A stretch of 45,016 nucleotides of DNA from Frankia sp. AgB1.9. GTDB lineage: Bacteria; Actinomycetota; Actinomycetes; Frankiales; Frankiaceae. The DNA lies in contig NZ_JADWYX010000077.1 of NCBI RefSeq assembly GCF_016786355.1, forward strand, positions 1 to 45,016. Reading direction: 5' to 3'. How positions within the stretch are numbered: the first letter of the stretch is position 1; every line of letters begins with the position of its first letter. The position numbers and the translations under genes are program-made. Shown piece after piece: positions 25,611 to 34,709 of the stretch. The notes under the pieces were generated by a model, which worked only from the letters and a program-made list of their open reading frames with translations, made no database searches and was not told the DNA's origin.

Positions 25611-27878
25611 TCAGCGGGACCAACCTGAAGGAGCCGGATAACTGAACCCCGGGCCGAGCTCAGGCCGAAAGTAGCGGCCCGATTCTTTGTGCCACAGCAG
25701 ACCGAGAGCGACCGCGGCGATGAGGAGAACGGTTAGATCCAACAGGCGGCCACCTATGGTTGTTTCGACGAACAACCGAATGACGATACCGAGGGCCGCC
25801 AGGCCGAAATAGACGGTGGCGAGAACTCGCGCCCAGCCGCCGCCCCGGCGGCAACCCAGCACTGACGAGAGCCAGAGCCCTTCGCAGACCAGACCGCCGA
25901 TGGCCACCAGCATGAGCTTGAAGGTGAGCCGTGCGAGCTCCTCATGGGCGACAATTGCGCTGCCATGCTCCGTGACATCCCGATATCCGAGGTAGCGGGT
26001 GTAACCGATGTAGACGACGTCCGCCAGGGTCAGCGCCATGCCGAGATACATGATCCGCAGTGCGGCCCACACGGACTGTGGCATCGGGACCGCGCGTGAG
26101 GGTGAGCCGAAATGTGCCTCGGACGGCGTGACCCACATCAGCACGATGCCTGCGACTCCGGCGAGTGCCGTCGTCAGATCTATCACGCCGGCCCAGGAAT
26201 GCGCGCGAATGTCGAGGTCCAGCTTGGCCAGCACGAAGAGCGTGCCGAGAATGCAGCCGCCGAGGGCCAGGACTCTGCCCCAGTTGTTTCCCCGCTGGCA
26301 CCGCAACGCGATCCACGCCCACGCGGCCGTCGTCACGAGTCCACCCACGATGAACCAGCTGGTCTCCATCATGCCGACGCTGCCGTCGAGGTCACCGTAG
26401 GCTGGGTTCTGGATCGCGTCTCGCGCAGCGGCGGCGTCGTAGTACCGGGCCAGCATGGGCACGGTCACCAGGGTATTCAGAAGGGTCAGGACGACCCCGG
26501 CGTACATGCATCGCAACCCAGCGCGGACGGTCGCCGGCACCAATCCAGCATGCGCGGCGATGGACACCTGCAGGGCGTGGGCGAGCCATGGGGCTGTCCG
26601 CTGCCAGGCTTTCGTCGCGTGGTCCAGGGCGCCGGCGATGGCAAGGGCATAGGTCCATTCAGTGCGGGTCGCCGCGCCCCAGGCCTGCCAGCCCTCGCCA
26701 GGAACGTGCACCAGGAGATGCGCGGCGCCGGTTGGATTCAAGGCGCGTGCTCCGTCAAAGAAGGACCAGCCGGAGACGACGGCGCAGAACGCGGCCCAGT
26801 TCGCTCCGGCTTCGTCTTTCCGCCGCGGTGGCAGCACCAGAATGACGCGCTGATGCGCCAGCCTCTCCGCGATCATCTGGAGTTCCCACAGCAGGCCCTG
26901 GTTCGTCGTGGCCGGTGCGGCGGAGACCATGACCGCGAGGCTTTTCGCGGCGATCGCCTCGACCCTGGGCTCCCAGCCGTCCATGGCGAGATGCATCTTG
27001 GCCGCGCCGAGAGTACGAAGCCTGATGCGCGGGTCGTTGACCGCGATCAGCGGGCCATACCGGGCGACACGCCAGGCGAAGATCTCCTCGAAGGGTCGTT
27101 TCCTGCGAAGAGTCAGCTTGCCCGAAAGGCCGCGCCTGCTGGGACCGGCCGCCTCGACCGAGACGGCGTCGTCGCCGAAACTGCGCAGGTACAGAATCGG
27201 CGGGCGCGGATCCTGCACGATCAGCGTGTGTGCCTCCGCGGTCAGGATGCGCAGTCCCAGCCGGTCGAGCGCCACCGCGGCCGTCCCGAGCACGGCGAGG
27301 AGCGCGACGACGAGGCCGTAGCGGGGAACCAGGCCCAGGACCGCGTCCTGACCCCGTGTTCCGACGGTGACCACATCGCCTATCCAGTACGCCACGGCGG
27401 TGATGATCACCGGTACGAGCAGCAGGTTCGCGGCGAAGCGGAGGCCGAGGCCGATGACGCTGGTCGGGCGACGCTCGTCCGTGCCGTACACCTCGCCGGC
27501 ATAAAGCGGGTCCCGGAAGGCACGGCAGAGCGGAGTAAGCGCCAGTCCGCTGGCCACGATCCCCCCGACCGCGGTGAAGTAGAGGACGCCACCGACGTGC
27601 CGGTCGCCGGTCGGACTCTCGGCCGCGAAGTAGTCGGCCAGGAAGATGAGAACGCCCGCACCGACCAGGATCCGGCGGGTGACCACCGCCGCTCGCCAGA
27701 CCGCCGAACGGCGCCGGACACGGCCGACCTTGGGACCGACGTCGGTCCAGGCCGGCGCGGCCGGCGGCAGGTCGTACCGCTCTTCACGCCGATGCCGGCG
27801 GACGGCCCGGATCACCCCAGCCAAAGCTATGGCGATGAGCGGGAAAAACACAACCCCGCTGGAGATGACGCCTTTCAC
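25611..27878 (-). CDS. LYLRxF/EWTYA multi-pass membrane protein
   Basis: 755 residues from GTG 27878. Membrane helices near 5-23, 67-83, 98-115, 145-167 and 180-205 precede the cytosolic domain. This begins PPILYLRSFGDD (226-237) and continues FEEIFAWRVARYGPLIAV, RTLGAAKMHLAM, SLAVMVSAAP, GLLWELQMIAERL and RVILVLPP, ending AWGAATRTEWTYALAI (EWTYA 407-411). The C-terminal ~300 residues hold two similar four-helix units: GLRCMYAGVVLTLLN...LRCQRGNNWGRVLAL and ALRIMYLGMALTLAD...LGCRRGGGWARVLAT. It lies 181 bases upstream of the CATRA gene on the same strand. This is the best preserved copy of the domain in the window. Function unknown; a membrane sensor or pore-linked effector is inferred. Confidence 0.8.
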   Translation of the reverse strand: MKGVISSGVVFFPLIAIALAGVIRAVRRHRREERYDLPPAAPAWTDVGPKVGRVRRRSAVWRAAVVTRRILVGAGVLIFLADYFAAESPTGDRHVGGVLYFTAVGGIVASGLALTPLCRAFRDPLYAGEVYGTDERRPTSVIGLGLRFAANLLLVPVIITAVAYWIGDVVTVGTRGQDAVLGLVPRYGLVVALLAVLGTAAVALDRLGLRILTAEAHTLIVQDPRPPILYLRSFGDDAVSVEAAGPSRRGLSGKLTLRRKRPFEEIFAWRVARYGPLIAVNDPRIRLRTLGAAKMHLAMDGWEPRVEAIAAKSLAVMVSAAPATTNQGLLWELQMIAERLAHQRVILVLPPRRKDEAGANWAAFCAVVSGWSFFDGARALNPTGAAHLLVHVPGEGWQAWGAATRTEWTYALAIAGALDHATKAWQRTAPWLAHALQVSIAAHAGLVPATVRAGLRCMYAGVVLTLLNTLVTVPMLARYYDAAAARDAIQNPAYGDLDGSVGMMETSWFIVGGLVTTAAWAWIALRCQRGNNWGRVLALGGCILGTLFVLAKLDLDIRAHSWAGVIDLTTALAGVAGIVLMWVTPSEAHFGSPSRAVPMPQSVWAALRIMYLGMALTLADVVYIGYTRYLGYRDVTEHGSAIVAHEELARLTFKLMLVAIGGLVCEGLWLSSVLGCRRGGGWARVLATVYFGLAALGIVIRLFVETTIGGRLLDLTVLLIAAVALGLLWHKESGRYFRPELGPGFSYPAPSGWSR

Positions 27879-28268
27879 TCTCTGCCCCCGTGATCAGTCG
27901 ACCCTGCTGGGCCACATCCGCCATGAAAGCAGCAACCTGCCGACCGGTGGGGGGATTGTCTCCACGAGATAGGCCTTCGGGGCCTGCGCGCCGGAATCCG
28001 TCCGTCAGCCACGGGGCAGGTCCGTGACCCAGGCGTGCCGATCCATGCCCCGCGACGATGAGAGCCGTATAGCCCCCGGGGTTGTCTGGCCAGGTCAGAA
28101 CGGGCGCACCGCCAGGGACTCGACCCCGACCACGCAGACTGCCGGCGTGGGCGTTCGTCGGCGCAGGTTACGTGCCGCGCGGATTCCTTAGCTTGCCGTT
28201 TAACCTTCGATCCGCGTTGGCTTGCCCTTGTCCGTGCCGGGTCGGTGGGGTGCGCGTGTCAGGCTGAC
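27879..28268. other. Intergenic stretch between island genes
   Basis: About 390 bases between the divergent 27878 gene and a transposase fragment. It should hold the promoter for the minus-strand series, but I cannot point to a convincing -10/-35 pair. No gene seen. Confidence 0.4.
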
Positions 28269-28874
28269 ATGGCACGACCTTCGATTGATCATGTTTCTCG
28301 CCAAAGTCACAAGATCAAACGGAGGTCGTTGGGGGACAGCTTGCCGCGGGATCTGCCGGGCGTCGAGGACATCGGGGTGCTGTGTCGCTTTCGTCGGGAC
28401 TTCCATGGCTGCCTGTCCCGGCGGGCGGACACGCTGTTCGAGTTGACCGACGCGGTGCTGTGCGCTGACGGTCCGGTCCGGACACTGGTGGGGCTGTCGC
28501 TGGCGCCGGAGCACCGTCGGGGACACGGGGCCTTATACGACGCGGGGAACCATGGCCTGCTTGATACCGGCCGGCTGCGACGCGACCTGGCGGGGCTGCC
28601 GTTACCCTGGTCCGACGACGGCCGGATCATGCTGGCGGTTGACGTCAGCCCGTGGCTACGCCCCGAGGCGGCGACCAGTCCGGGTCGGATGTTCTGCCAC
28701 ACCTATGGCCGGGGCAAAGGGCAGGCCCAGGTGATCCCGGGCTGGCCGTACTCGTTCGTGGCCGCGCTCGAACCGGGCCGCACGTCGTGGACGGCGATGC
28801 TGGACGCGGTCCGCCTCGGCCCGGACGACGACCTGAGCGCACCGCCACCCGCCGCCATCGCCGCCCACCACTAA
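28269..28874 (+). pseudogene. N-terminal fragment of IS701-type transposase
   Basis: About 200 codons: SLPRDLPGVEDIGVLCRFRR, RADTLFELTDAVLCADGPVR, then RIMLAVDVSPWLRP with the first catalytic Asp, MFCHTYGRGKGQAQVIPGWP and YSFVAALEPGRTSWTAMLDAVRL. This is the front third to half of an IS701-like DDE transposase. The frame then ends at TAA 28872 after low-complexity sequence, so the rest of the DDE core is missing. Confidence 0.75.
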
Positions 28875-29038
28875 CCGTCAGCACCTCTGCAGCTGGGTCC
28901 TCACCGACTGCTTGCTGCCGACAACGGCGGCGGCCGGGCAGCCGCGTGATCGTCGGTCACGACGTCAGGACTCCGGCCCGGATAGATCCTCCACTCGGGA
29001 CTGTTGGAGATCGGTGGCGTGGAGTACAACCCAGCCCT

Positions 29039-30235
29039 ATGAGCGATCGCGGGGCGGCTCGGCGTTCCGGGCGGCGGTGGCTGTTGACAGTGGCCGGTGT
29101 CGCTGGCCTGGGGGCGGTCGCGGCGGTGGTCGCGATCTGGCATCTGCCGCCCCAGATGTATCCGGGCTCGAGTGACGGGGCGGTCCAAGCCCGCGCGGCG
29201 TTGCAAGGCGCGCTCTTGACGGCGGCGGCGGCGCTCACGGCGGTCGCGGGTGCGTTGATCGCTTTGGATGAGACGCGCCAGGCCAACGCGGAGGTGAAGG
29301 CGGCGAATGCGGAGGTGAAGGCGGCGAACGAGGAGACGAAGCGGGCGAACGAGGCTGCCGACGTCCGTGAGCGGGCCGCGGACCTGAACACCCACGTGCG
29401 TGAGTTGTATGCGACGGCGATCGGGTTGCTGGGCGCGGGCACGGTCGACGGGAGGCTTGGGGGGCTGTATGCGTTGGAGCGGATCGCGGTCGATTCGCCG
29501 GCCGACCAGCGCACGGTTGTGGAGGTGCTGTCCGCGTTCGTCCGCGAGCACACCCGCCTGCCCCCGCCCGGTCCGACCGGCGCACCGCGTGCCGCTGGGC
29601 CGGACACGCCGGATACCGATGTGCAGGCCGCCCTGACGGTCCTCGGGCGTCTCCCTGGCCGGCTGGATGTCCCGCGCGCTGATCTCACGGGCGCATGGCT
29701 GCGCGGCGCGATGCTGGCCAAGGTGAATCTGGCCGGCGCCCAGTTGGATGACGCGAACCTCACGGGGGCCGTGTTGATCGGCGCGGACCTGACCAGCGCA
29801 GGGCTGACCGACACAGATCTTTCCGGTGCCACGTTAGAAGGGGCGGACCTGACGGGCGCCGACCTGATCCATGCGAACCTCACTGGCGCCAACTTGCAGG
29901 AGGCGAACCTTATGGATGCCGGTGTCATGTTGGCGGATCTCAGCCGTGCCCGCCTCGTCGGGACGAACCTGACCAATGCCCACCTGGAAGAGGCGAATCT
30001 GATGGGCGCCCTGCTGAACGGGGCGAACCTGACCGGCGCCGCACTGGATGCGGCGACCCTCGTCGGCACCGATCTGATCGGCGCGGACCTGGCCCAGGCC
30101 ATGCTGGGCGGACTGGACCTGACCGGCGTCCTCGGGCTGACGCAGGATCAGCTGGACGTGGCGCGGGGGAACGAGAACACACGGTTGCCTGAGGGGTTGT
30201 TGGCGCCGTTGTCGTGGTTGCCCTCCGCGCCCTGA
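29039..30235 (+). CDS. Membrane-anchored pentapeptide-repeat protein
   Basis: 398 residues from ATG 29039 (GGAG at 29021, a wide gap). Two hydrophobic helices (about 13-35 and 58-78) are followed by a charged coiled-coil stretch with NAEVKAANAEVKAANEETKR and a conserved helical segment (LYATAIGLLGAGTVDGRLGG, then YALERIA). Residues ~210-370 form more than thirty A(D/N)LxG-type pentapeptides (for example GADLTGADLIHANLTGANLQ), which fold as a right-handed beta-helix. This architecture is frequent in actinobacteria. Pentapeptide proteins can act as protein-interaction platforms or DNA mimics; no specific role can be read here. It is on the opposite strand from the CATRA series and stands alone. 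Confidence 0.85.
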   Translation: MSDRGAARRSGRRWLLTVAGVAGLGAVAAVVAIWHLPPQMYPGSSDGAVQARAALQGALLTAAAALTAVAGALIALDETRQANAEVKAANAEVKAANEETKRANEAADVRERAADLNTHVRELYATAIGLLGAGTVDGRLGGLYALERIAVDSPADQRTVVEVLSAFVREHTRLPPPGPTGAPRAAGPDTPDTDVQAALTVLGRLPGRLDVPRADLTGAWLRGAMLAKVNLAGAQLDDANLTGAVLIGADLTSAGLTDTDLSGATLEGADLTGADLIHANLTGANLQEANLMDAGVMLADLSRARLVGTNLTNAHLEEANLMGALLNGANLTGAALDAATLVGTDLIGADLAQAMLGGLDLTGVLGLTQDQLDVARGNENTRLPEGLLAPLSWLPSAP

Positions 30236-30489
30236 ACACTCGCCGGCACCAACTCACACGCAGCGAAGCGTCGTCTGCCCGCCCTGCTGAGGGAGGCCTC
30301 GGGGCGCGCTCCGTTCGGCCACTCCCGCCGAAAACGAGCGATAGCGCCGACCAGGCCAGCCATGGAACTGCGGAGGTGATCGGCCGGGGCAGGGTCGTGT
30401 CTAGTCTGGCTGTTCACAGGTGGTTTGACGGGCGCCGCGCGTGCGATGGGCCAGGTTCCTGCCTGGCCTTGTTTGGCTGGCCGCGAGTA

Positions 30490-30720
30490 CCCGGTCCACG
30501 TCGCCGGCGACCGCGCACCGGCGGTTCCAGCAGTGGTCGCGGGTGGGGGTGTGGCCGAGGCTGCACCGGGTGGTGTTTCGACCGTCACGGCGAGGTGGGG
30601 AACGTGGACTGGTCGTCCGGGATCGTCGGCGCGGCGAGCCTGCGGCGAAAGTAGGGGCTCGCTGACCGGGCCGAACCTGGCTCGGCGGCTACCGCCCGGG
30701 CGACCCGAGCATGGGATGCT
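30490..30720 (+). pseudogene. IS5-type transposase remnant
   Basis: Short pieces in shifting frames match an IS5-family transposase N-terminal half: HRRFQQWSRVGVWPRLHRVV, then NVDWSSGIVGAASLRRK in another frame, and GSLTGPN in a third (compare the usual VDSASVRAKKGG--TGPNPVDRGK). Nothing complete remains and no ends can be placed. Confidence 0.6.
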
Positions 30721-31371
30721 GGCCGCCCAGTGCGCCGCCCGGCGGCCCCGGGAACCCGAAACTCGTGCCACCTACCTCTTCGCCACGGATCGCGAACTTC
30801 GCCTCGGTCACGGCGGTGCCGATCAATGCCGGGTTGTCGACGACTGCCGAGACCACGCCGCTGGCAGGCCTCTGGCACCCGGACAGGCCGTCTGGGTCTC
30901 GCTGCGGACGGGCCGTCTGTCGGGGCGTGCGTGGCGGACGGTGGCGTCGCCGCGTGGTGGCGGGCCATGGGGCGCTGCCGCTGGTTGCGGTGGGTTACAC
31001 ATCGCGGTGGTCGGATTCGGCGGATCGTTCGTTGTCGTGCTGGATCGGGTGGTTCGTTTCTGCAGGTCGCGCGCGCCAGTGGGTGTTGCCGAGATATCCG
31101 CCGCGGCGGATCTTGCTGTGGCTGGCGGGGATGGTGATGGTTGGGCCGGTCACGCTGGGGAGGTTCGCATTCGTGGCGGTCGGGTGCACCAATCCAGGCA
31201 AGGTGCGAACCTGCATACCGTCACTACGCCTGTGTGTATGGTTGCGAAGATCGTCCTGATCTGTATGGGTCGCGGTCGGCGGTTCGGCCTCTGGGCTGTA
31301 TGTCGGGATGCGGAAGATCGGTTCGATCTTGTGGCGGCCGGTCACGCGGATTTCGGAGACGAGGGAGCCGG
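30721..31371. other. Gene-poor stretch with one possible decayed fragment
   Basis: No intact gene. On the minus strand, 30725-30870 reads ASGVVSAVVDNPALIGTAVT then EAKFAIRGEEVGG, which looks protein-like but is unassigned and lacks a start and stop. The rest is mostly the ~215-bp repeat described separately. Confidence 0.35.
30979..31192. repeat. Direct repeat, copy 1 (~215 bp)
   Basis: Nearly identical, by eye over 90%, to 38218-38433 in the same orientation. Differences are scattered, and in the frames compared they change amino acids or create stops, so the repeat is not an obviously conserved protein. Its nature is unknown; a mobile-element end or a non-coding mobile unit is possible. 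Confidence 0.75.
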
Positions 31372-34233
31372 TCAACCTGGAATACGGATCTTCCCGATGT
31401 CGATCTTCCAGTCCTTGGCCGGACCTGGTGGTCCGGGAGGCCCAGTCGGCCCCGTAGGTCCAACGGGTCCGGCAGGTCCGGCAGGTCCGGCGGGCCCACT
31501 GGGTCCTGCGGGTCCTGCGGGTCCATCGGGTCCATCGGGTCCATCGGGTCCATCGGGTCCTGCCGGCCCAGCAGGCCCTTCCGGTCCTGCGGGTCCAGCA
31601 GGTCCTACCGGTCCTGCGGGTCCTACGGGCCCAGCCGGTCCAGCGGGTCCGGCAGGACCAGCCGGACCGGGCGGCCCAGTGGGCCCGGTGCCGGAGTGCA
31701 GGGGGATCGAGGTGATCGAGGGCTTCGAGGTCACCGTGGAGCCGGAATTTGGCGTCGCGCTCGCGGTTGCCACGTTCTCGACCTTCCCCGCGTCGACGTC
31801 CGCCTGTGTGGTCACGTAGTTCGCCGTGCAGATCGTCGTCACGGCGACGGCGAGAGTCGTCACCGGGCAGTCGACGGCCGACAGGCCGGGCATCGGGTCG
31901 TTGACCACGAGCTTGCTGAGTGTGACCGGGCCGCCGTTGGTGATGATGTAGAGGTAGGTCAGCCGCTCACCCGCCGCAGTGAAGGACGTCGCGTTGACGG
32001 TCTTCACCAGCGACAGGACCGACACCGACAACGTCGTGATCGCCGGCTCGGAGACGACCGACAGACCGGACGGTGGCGTGCCCGCCGCCCACGCGCTGTT
32101 GCTGAGGGTGCCCTTGTCGACGTCGGCCTGTGTCGTCACGTAGCTGGCGGTGCAGCTCATCGACTGGTTCGCGGCGAGGGCCGTCGCGTCGCAGCGCAGC
32201 GGCGACACACCCGCCAGCGCGTCGTACACGAACACGTTGGTCAGCGGCTGGCTGCTGGTGTTCGTCGCGCGGTAGGTGTAGTCGATCTGCTCGCCCGGCC
32301 CGGTGAAGGACCTCTGGGCCGTGGACTTCGTCAGCGAGATCGTCGCTGGCACCAGCGTCGCGGTCGTCCGGAAGGGCGTCGAGGTCACCGGTGGCCCGGA
32401 GGCGCCCTGGCCGGTCGCCACCGCGAGGCTGTACACCGAGCCCCGGGCGAGGTCCTGAACGTCCGTGTTGTGCTGGGCGGTGCAGATCATCGACACACCA
32501 GGCGGCAGAGGTGGACCGCTCGGGCACGACACCGGAGTCGTGTGCAGCGCCTCGGTGAGCCTCACATCCAGCGGGACATCGCCGGTGTTCGTCACCAGGT
32601 ACGAGTAGCTCAGCGACTGGTTCACGGCGGAGAAGGTGGTCGGCTGCACCTGCGCCACCAGCGCGATGCCTGGACTGGGCTGTCGCGGGGGTGGGCCCGG
32701 CGTCGTCGTGGCCGCCGCGGGGGAGACCACCGGCGGAGCGCCCGGCACCGATCCGTAGGCGATCGCGACGTTGTTGACCTGGCCGGCGTTCGCGGCGGCG
32801 TCGCCGGTGACGTAGGAGGCGGTGCAGGTCATCGCCGCGCCGGCGGCCAGCGTCGTCGCCGGGCAGGTGACCGGGCTCAGCCCGGGCAGGCCGTCCAGGA
32901 CGTCGACGTCGGACAGCCCGACCACGCCGGTGTTCGTCACCAGGTAGGAGTAGTCCAGCGTCTGGCCCGTGCCGGTGAACGTGGCTGGCGCGACGGACTT
33001 GGCCAGGGAGAGCGCGCCAGTGGCGGGCGGGACGGGCGGGCCACCGGTGCTCGGCGTGTAGGCGGCCGACGGCGGCGACGCGACCAGCACGCCCGCGGGG
33101 TCGAACCCGACGAGGTAGGCCACGTTCGCGAGGAAACCGGCGGCGACGTCGGCCTGGGTCGATACGGCCGAGACACTGCAGGAGGGGCGTTGGCCCGCCG
33201 GCAGCGTCTGCGCGCAGCTCACCGGTCCAGAAGTTGATCGGGACGACACGAGTCGCACCCCGGTCAGGGTGACGTTTCCGGTGTTGAACGTGCTGTAGGT
33301 GAAATTGACCCGCTGGCCGGCCGCGCTGAAGCTACTGGCAAACACCGGGGTCAACTGAAGGCTCGGCTTCTGAACGGCGGGCACGGAGGCCGTCGTCGGT
33401 GCCGAGGTCACCCACTGGCCGGCCGGGAGCCGGCCGCTGGCGACGGCGCTGATGTAGATCGCTCCTCGGTCGAGGTCCGCGGGAGTCGAGGTTGTCTGCA
33501 GGGCGCAGGTCATCGACTGACCGGGCGCGAGTACCTGCGCCGGGCAGGTGGCCGCGGGGCCGGGCCGGCTCGTCTCCAGGATGGAGACCTCGCTCAGCGG
33601 CGCGGCGCCGGTGTTGGTCACGACGAAGGTGAAGCTCAGTGGAGTGCCGCTGGCGCTGAAAGAGGGCTGGTCCGCCGAGCCAGTGATGCTGAGCGAGCCG
33701 GGCAGCGCGGTGGACGTGAGGCTGTGCGCCGGGGCGGAGGTCACCGGAGGGCCGGACGGCGGCGTGCCGTTCGCGACCGCGGTGTTCACGACCCGTCCGC
33801 GGTCGACGTCCGCCTGGGTCGTCACGTAGGTGGCGCCGCAGTTGGTGGTTGCCCCCGGGACCAGTTCCGCGGCCGTGCAGGTCACCGGAGACACGCCCGC
33901 GAGCGCGTCGTGGACGACGACGTTCGTGAGCGGGGTGTCGCCGCTGTTCGTCACCAGGTAGGAGAAGTCGAGCGTCTGCCCGGCGCCGGAGAACGAGCCC
34001 GGGGCCGCGGACGTGGCGACCGTGATCGCGGGAGTCAGTGTCGCTGCGGCGAGTGGGAGTCTGCCGGAAGCGGACGGATCGCCGGCAGCGGGCCTCGCGA
34101 CGGCCATCGCCGGCGCCGCCGTCGCAGTCAACACGGTCAGCGCGACCACGGCCGCGACGGGCCAGGCCATTGGGCCCGCGGATCCGGCTGATGCGAGCAG
34201 CCGCTCGCGGCGCCGCGCTGGACGTCTCGACAT
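31372..34233 (-). CDS. Surface protein: DUF11-type repeats, collagen-like tail
   Basis: 953 residues, exported: Arg-rich start, hydrophobic core, cleavage probably after AMA near residue 44. About seven ~90-120-residue immunoglobulin-like repeats follow, each with the pattern S-F---GQ-L-YSYLVTNTG---L--V-V-D-L-G-SPVTC...A-Y--TQADVD-G-V-N-A-A-G-PPSG-PV-S. These are typical DUF11/DUF7507-style repeats, each with a Cys pair. The last ~100 residues are Gly-X-Y collagen-like triplets (GPAGPAGP, DGPDGP), ending KDWKIDIGKIRIPG. No LPXTG or membrane anchor is visible. GAGGAG lies 7 bases before ATG 34233. The gene starts 195 bases inside the right IS6 end, so it belongs to the bracketed cargo. A cell-surface or adhesion role is likely. 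Confidence 0.85.
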   Translation of the reverse strand: MSRRPARRRERLLASAGSAGPMAWPVAAVVALTVLTATAAPAMAVARPAAGDPSASGRLPLAAATLTPAITVATSAAPGSFSGAGQTLDFSYLVTNSGDTPLTNVVVHDALAGVSPVTCTAAELVPGATTNCGATYVTTQADVDRGRVVNTAVANGTPPSGPPVTSAPAHSLTSTALPGSLSITGSADQPSFSASGTPLSFTFVVTNTGAAPLSEVSILETSRPGPAATCPAQVLAPGQSMTCALQTTSTPADLDRGAIYISAVASGRLPAGQWVTSAPTTASVPAVQKPSLQLTPVFASSFSAAGQRVNFTYSTFNTGNVTLTGVRLVSSRSTSGPVSCAQTLPAGQRPSCSVSAVSTQADVAAGFLANVAYLVGFDPAGVLVASPPSAAYTPSTGGPPVPPATGALSLAKSVAPATFTGTGQTLDYSYLVTNTGVVGLSDVDVLDGLPGLSPVTCPATTLAAGAAMTCTASYVTGDAAANAGQVNNVAIAYGSVPGAPPVVSPAAATTTPGPPPRQPSPGIALVAQVQPTTFSAVNQSLSYSYLVTNTGDVPLDVRLTEALHTTPVSCPSGPPLPPGVSMICTAQHNTDVQDLARGSVYSLAVATGQGASGPPVTSTPFRTTATLVPATISLTKSTAQRSFTGPGEQIDYTYRATNTSSQPLTNVFVYDALAGVSPLRCDATALAANQSMSCTASYVTTQADVDKGTLSNSAWAAGTPPSGLSVVSEPAITTLSVSVLSLVKTVNATSFTAAGERLTYLYIITNGGPVTLSKLVVNDPMPGLSAVDCPVTTLAVAVTTICTANYVTTQADVDAGKVENVATASATPNSGSTVTSKPSITSIPLHSGTGPTGPPGPAGPAGPAGPAGPVGPAGPVGPAGPAGPEGPAGPAGPDGPDGPDGPDGPAGPAGPSGPAGPAGPAGPVGPTGPTGPPGPPGPAKDWKIDIGKIRIPG

Positions 34234-34427
34234 GCTCGCTCCTCGGCGTGGTCACCCGCCGAGACCCGAGACTCTGGCGGGCCGGCGGCAGACCTTGATG
34301 GACCGGCACAGCGCGGTCCCACGTCCCAGCCAGGTCCGGGACGCCCGGCGAGGATTACACAGAGTGATCGAAGATTGGCGGAACTCGTACGCGGCGAGTC
34401 GGGTCTCGGGCCGAGCCCTCGGAAGGG

Positions 34428-34709
34428 CGCTGTTGCATTGAGCTGGCCCGGGGCAGGGCTCGGACGGGCCGGTTGCCTGCTCAGAGAGTCAGGGCGAGTT
34501 CGGTGAACGCGGCTGCGAGTCGGTGACGGGGTTCGGCATCGGTGCCGAGTTCGTAGTGGCCGCGGCGGAGATTCTGGACGAAGGCGTGCCCGGCTCCGAT
34601 GACCTGAGCGGAGCGGAGACGTTTCAGTCCTCGCATCGGCCGCAGCCGTGCCTTCAGCCGGCCGTGATCGGCTTCGATCTTGTTGTTCGCGTATCGGGCG
34701 TCCAGCAAT
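34428..34709 (-). mobile_element. Right truncated IS6-type copy
   Basis: Encodes LLDARYANNKIEADHGRLKA, RLRPMRGLKRLRSAQVIGAG and HAFVQNLRRGHYELGTDAEP, then RHRLAAAFTELALTL with its stop near 34481. This is only the C-terminal third of an IS6-type transposase and lacks the first two catalytic Asp residues. The inner end, GGCGCTGTTGCATTGAGCTG from 34428, is an IS6/IS26-like terminal repeat and mirrors the end at 16037. The peptide is close to the left copy, so both come from the same element. Confidence 0.85.

Noticed and set aside
31420..31680. Tandem short repeats resembling a CRISPR-like array
   Set aside because: They are 9-bp Gly-X-Y codon repeats inside the collagen-like coding region, with no spacers.
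30425..31819. Plus-strand frame with Gly-Pro-x triplets
   Set aside because: GGT/CC-rich collagen codons read as Gly-Pro on both strands. Only the minus-strand frame has a signal peptide, domains and a ribosome site.
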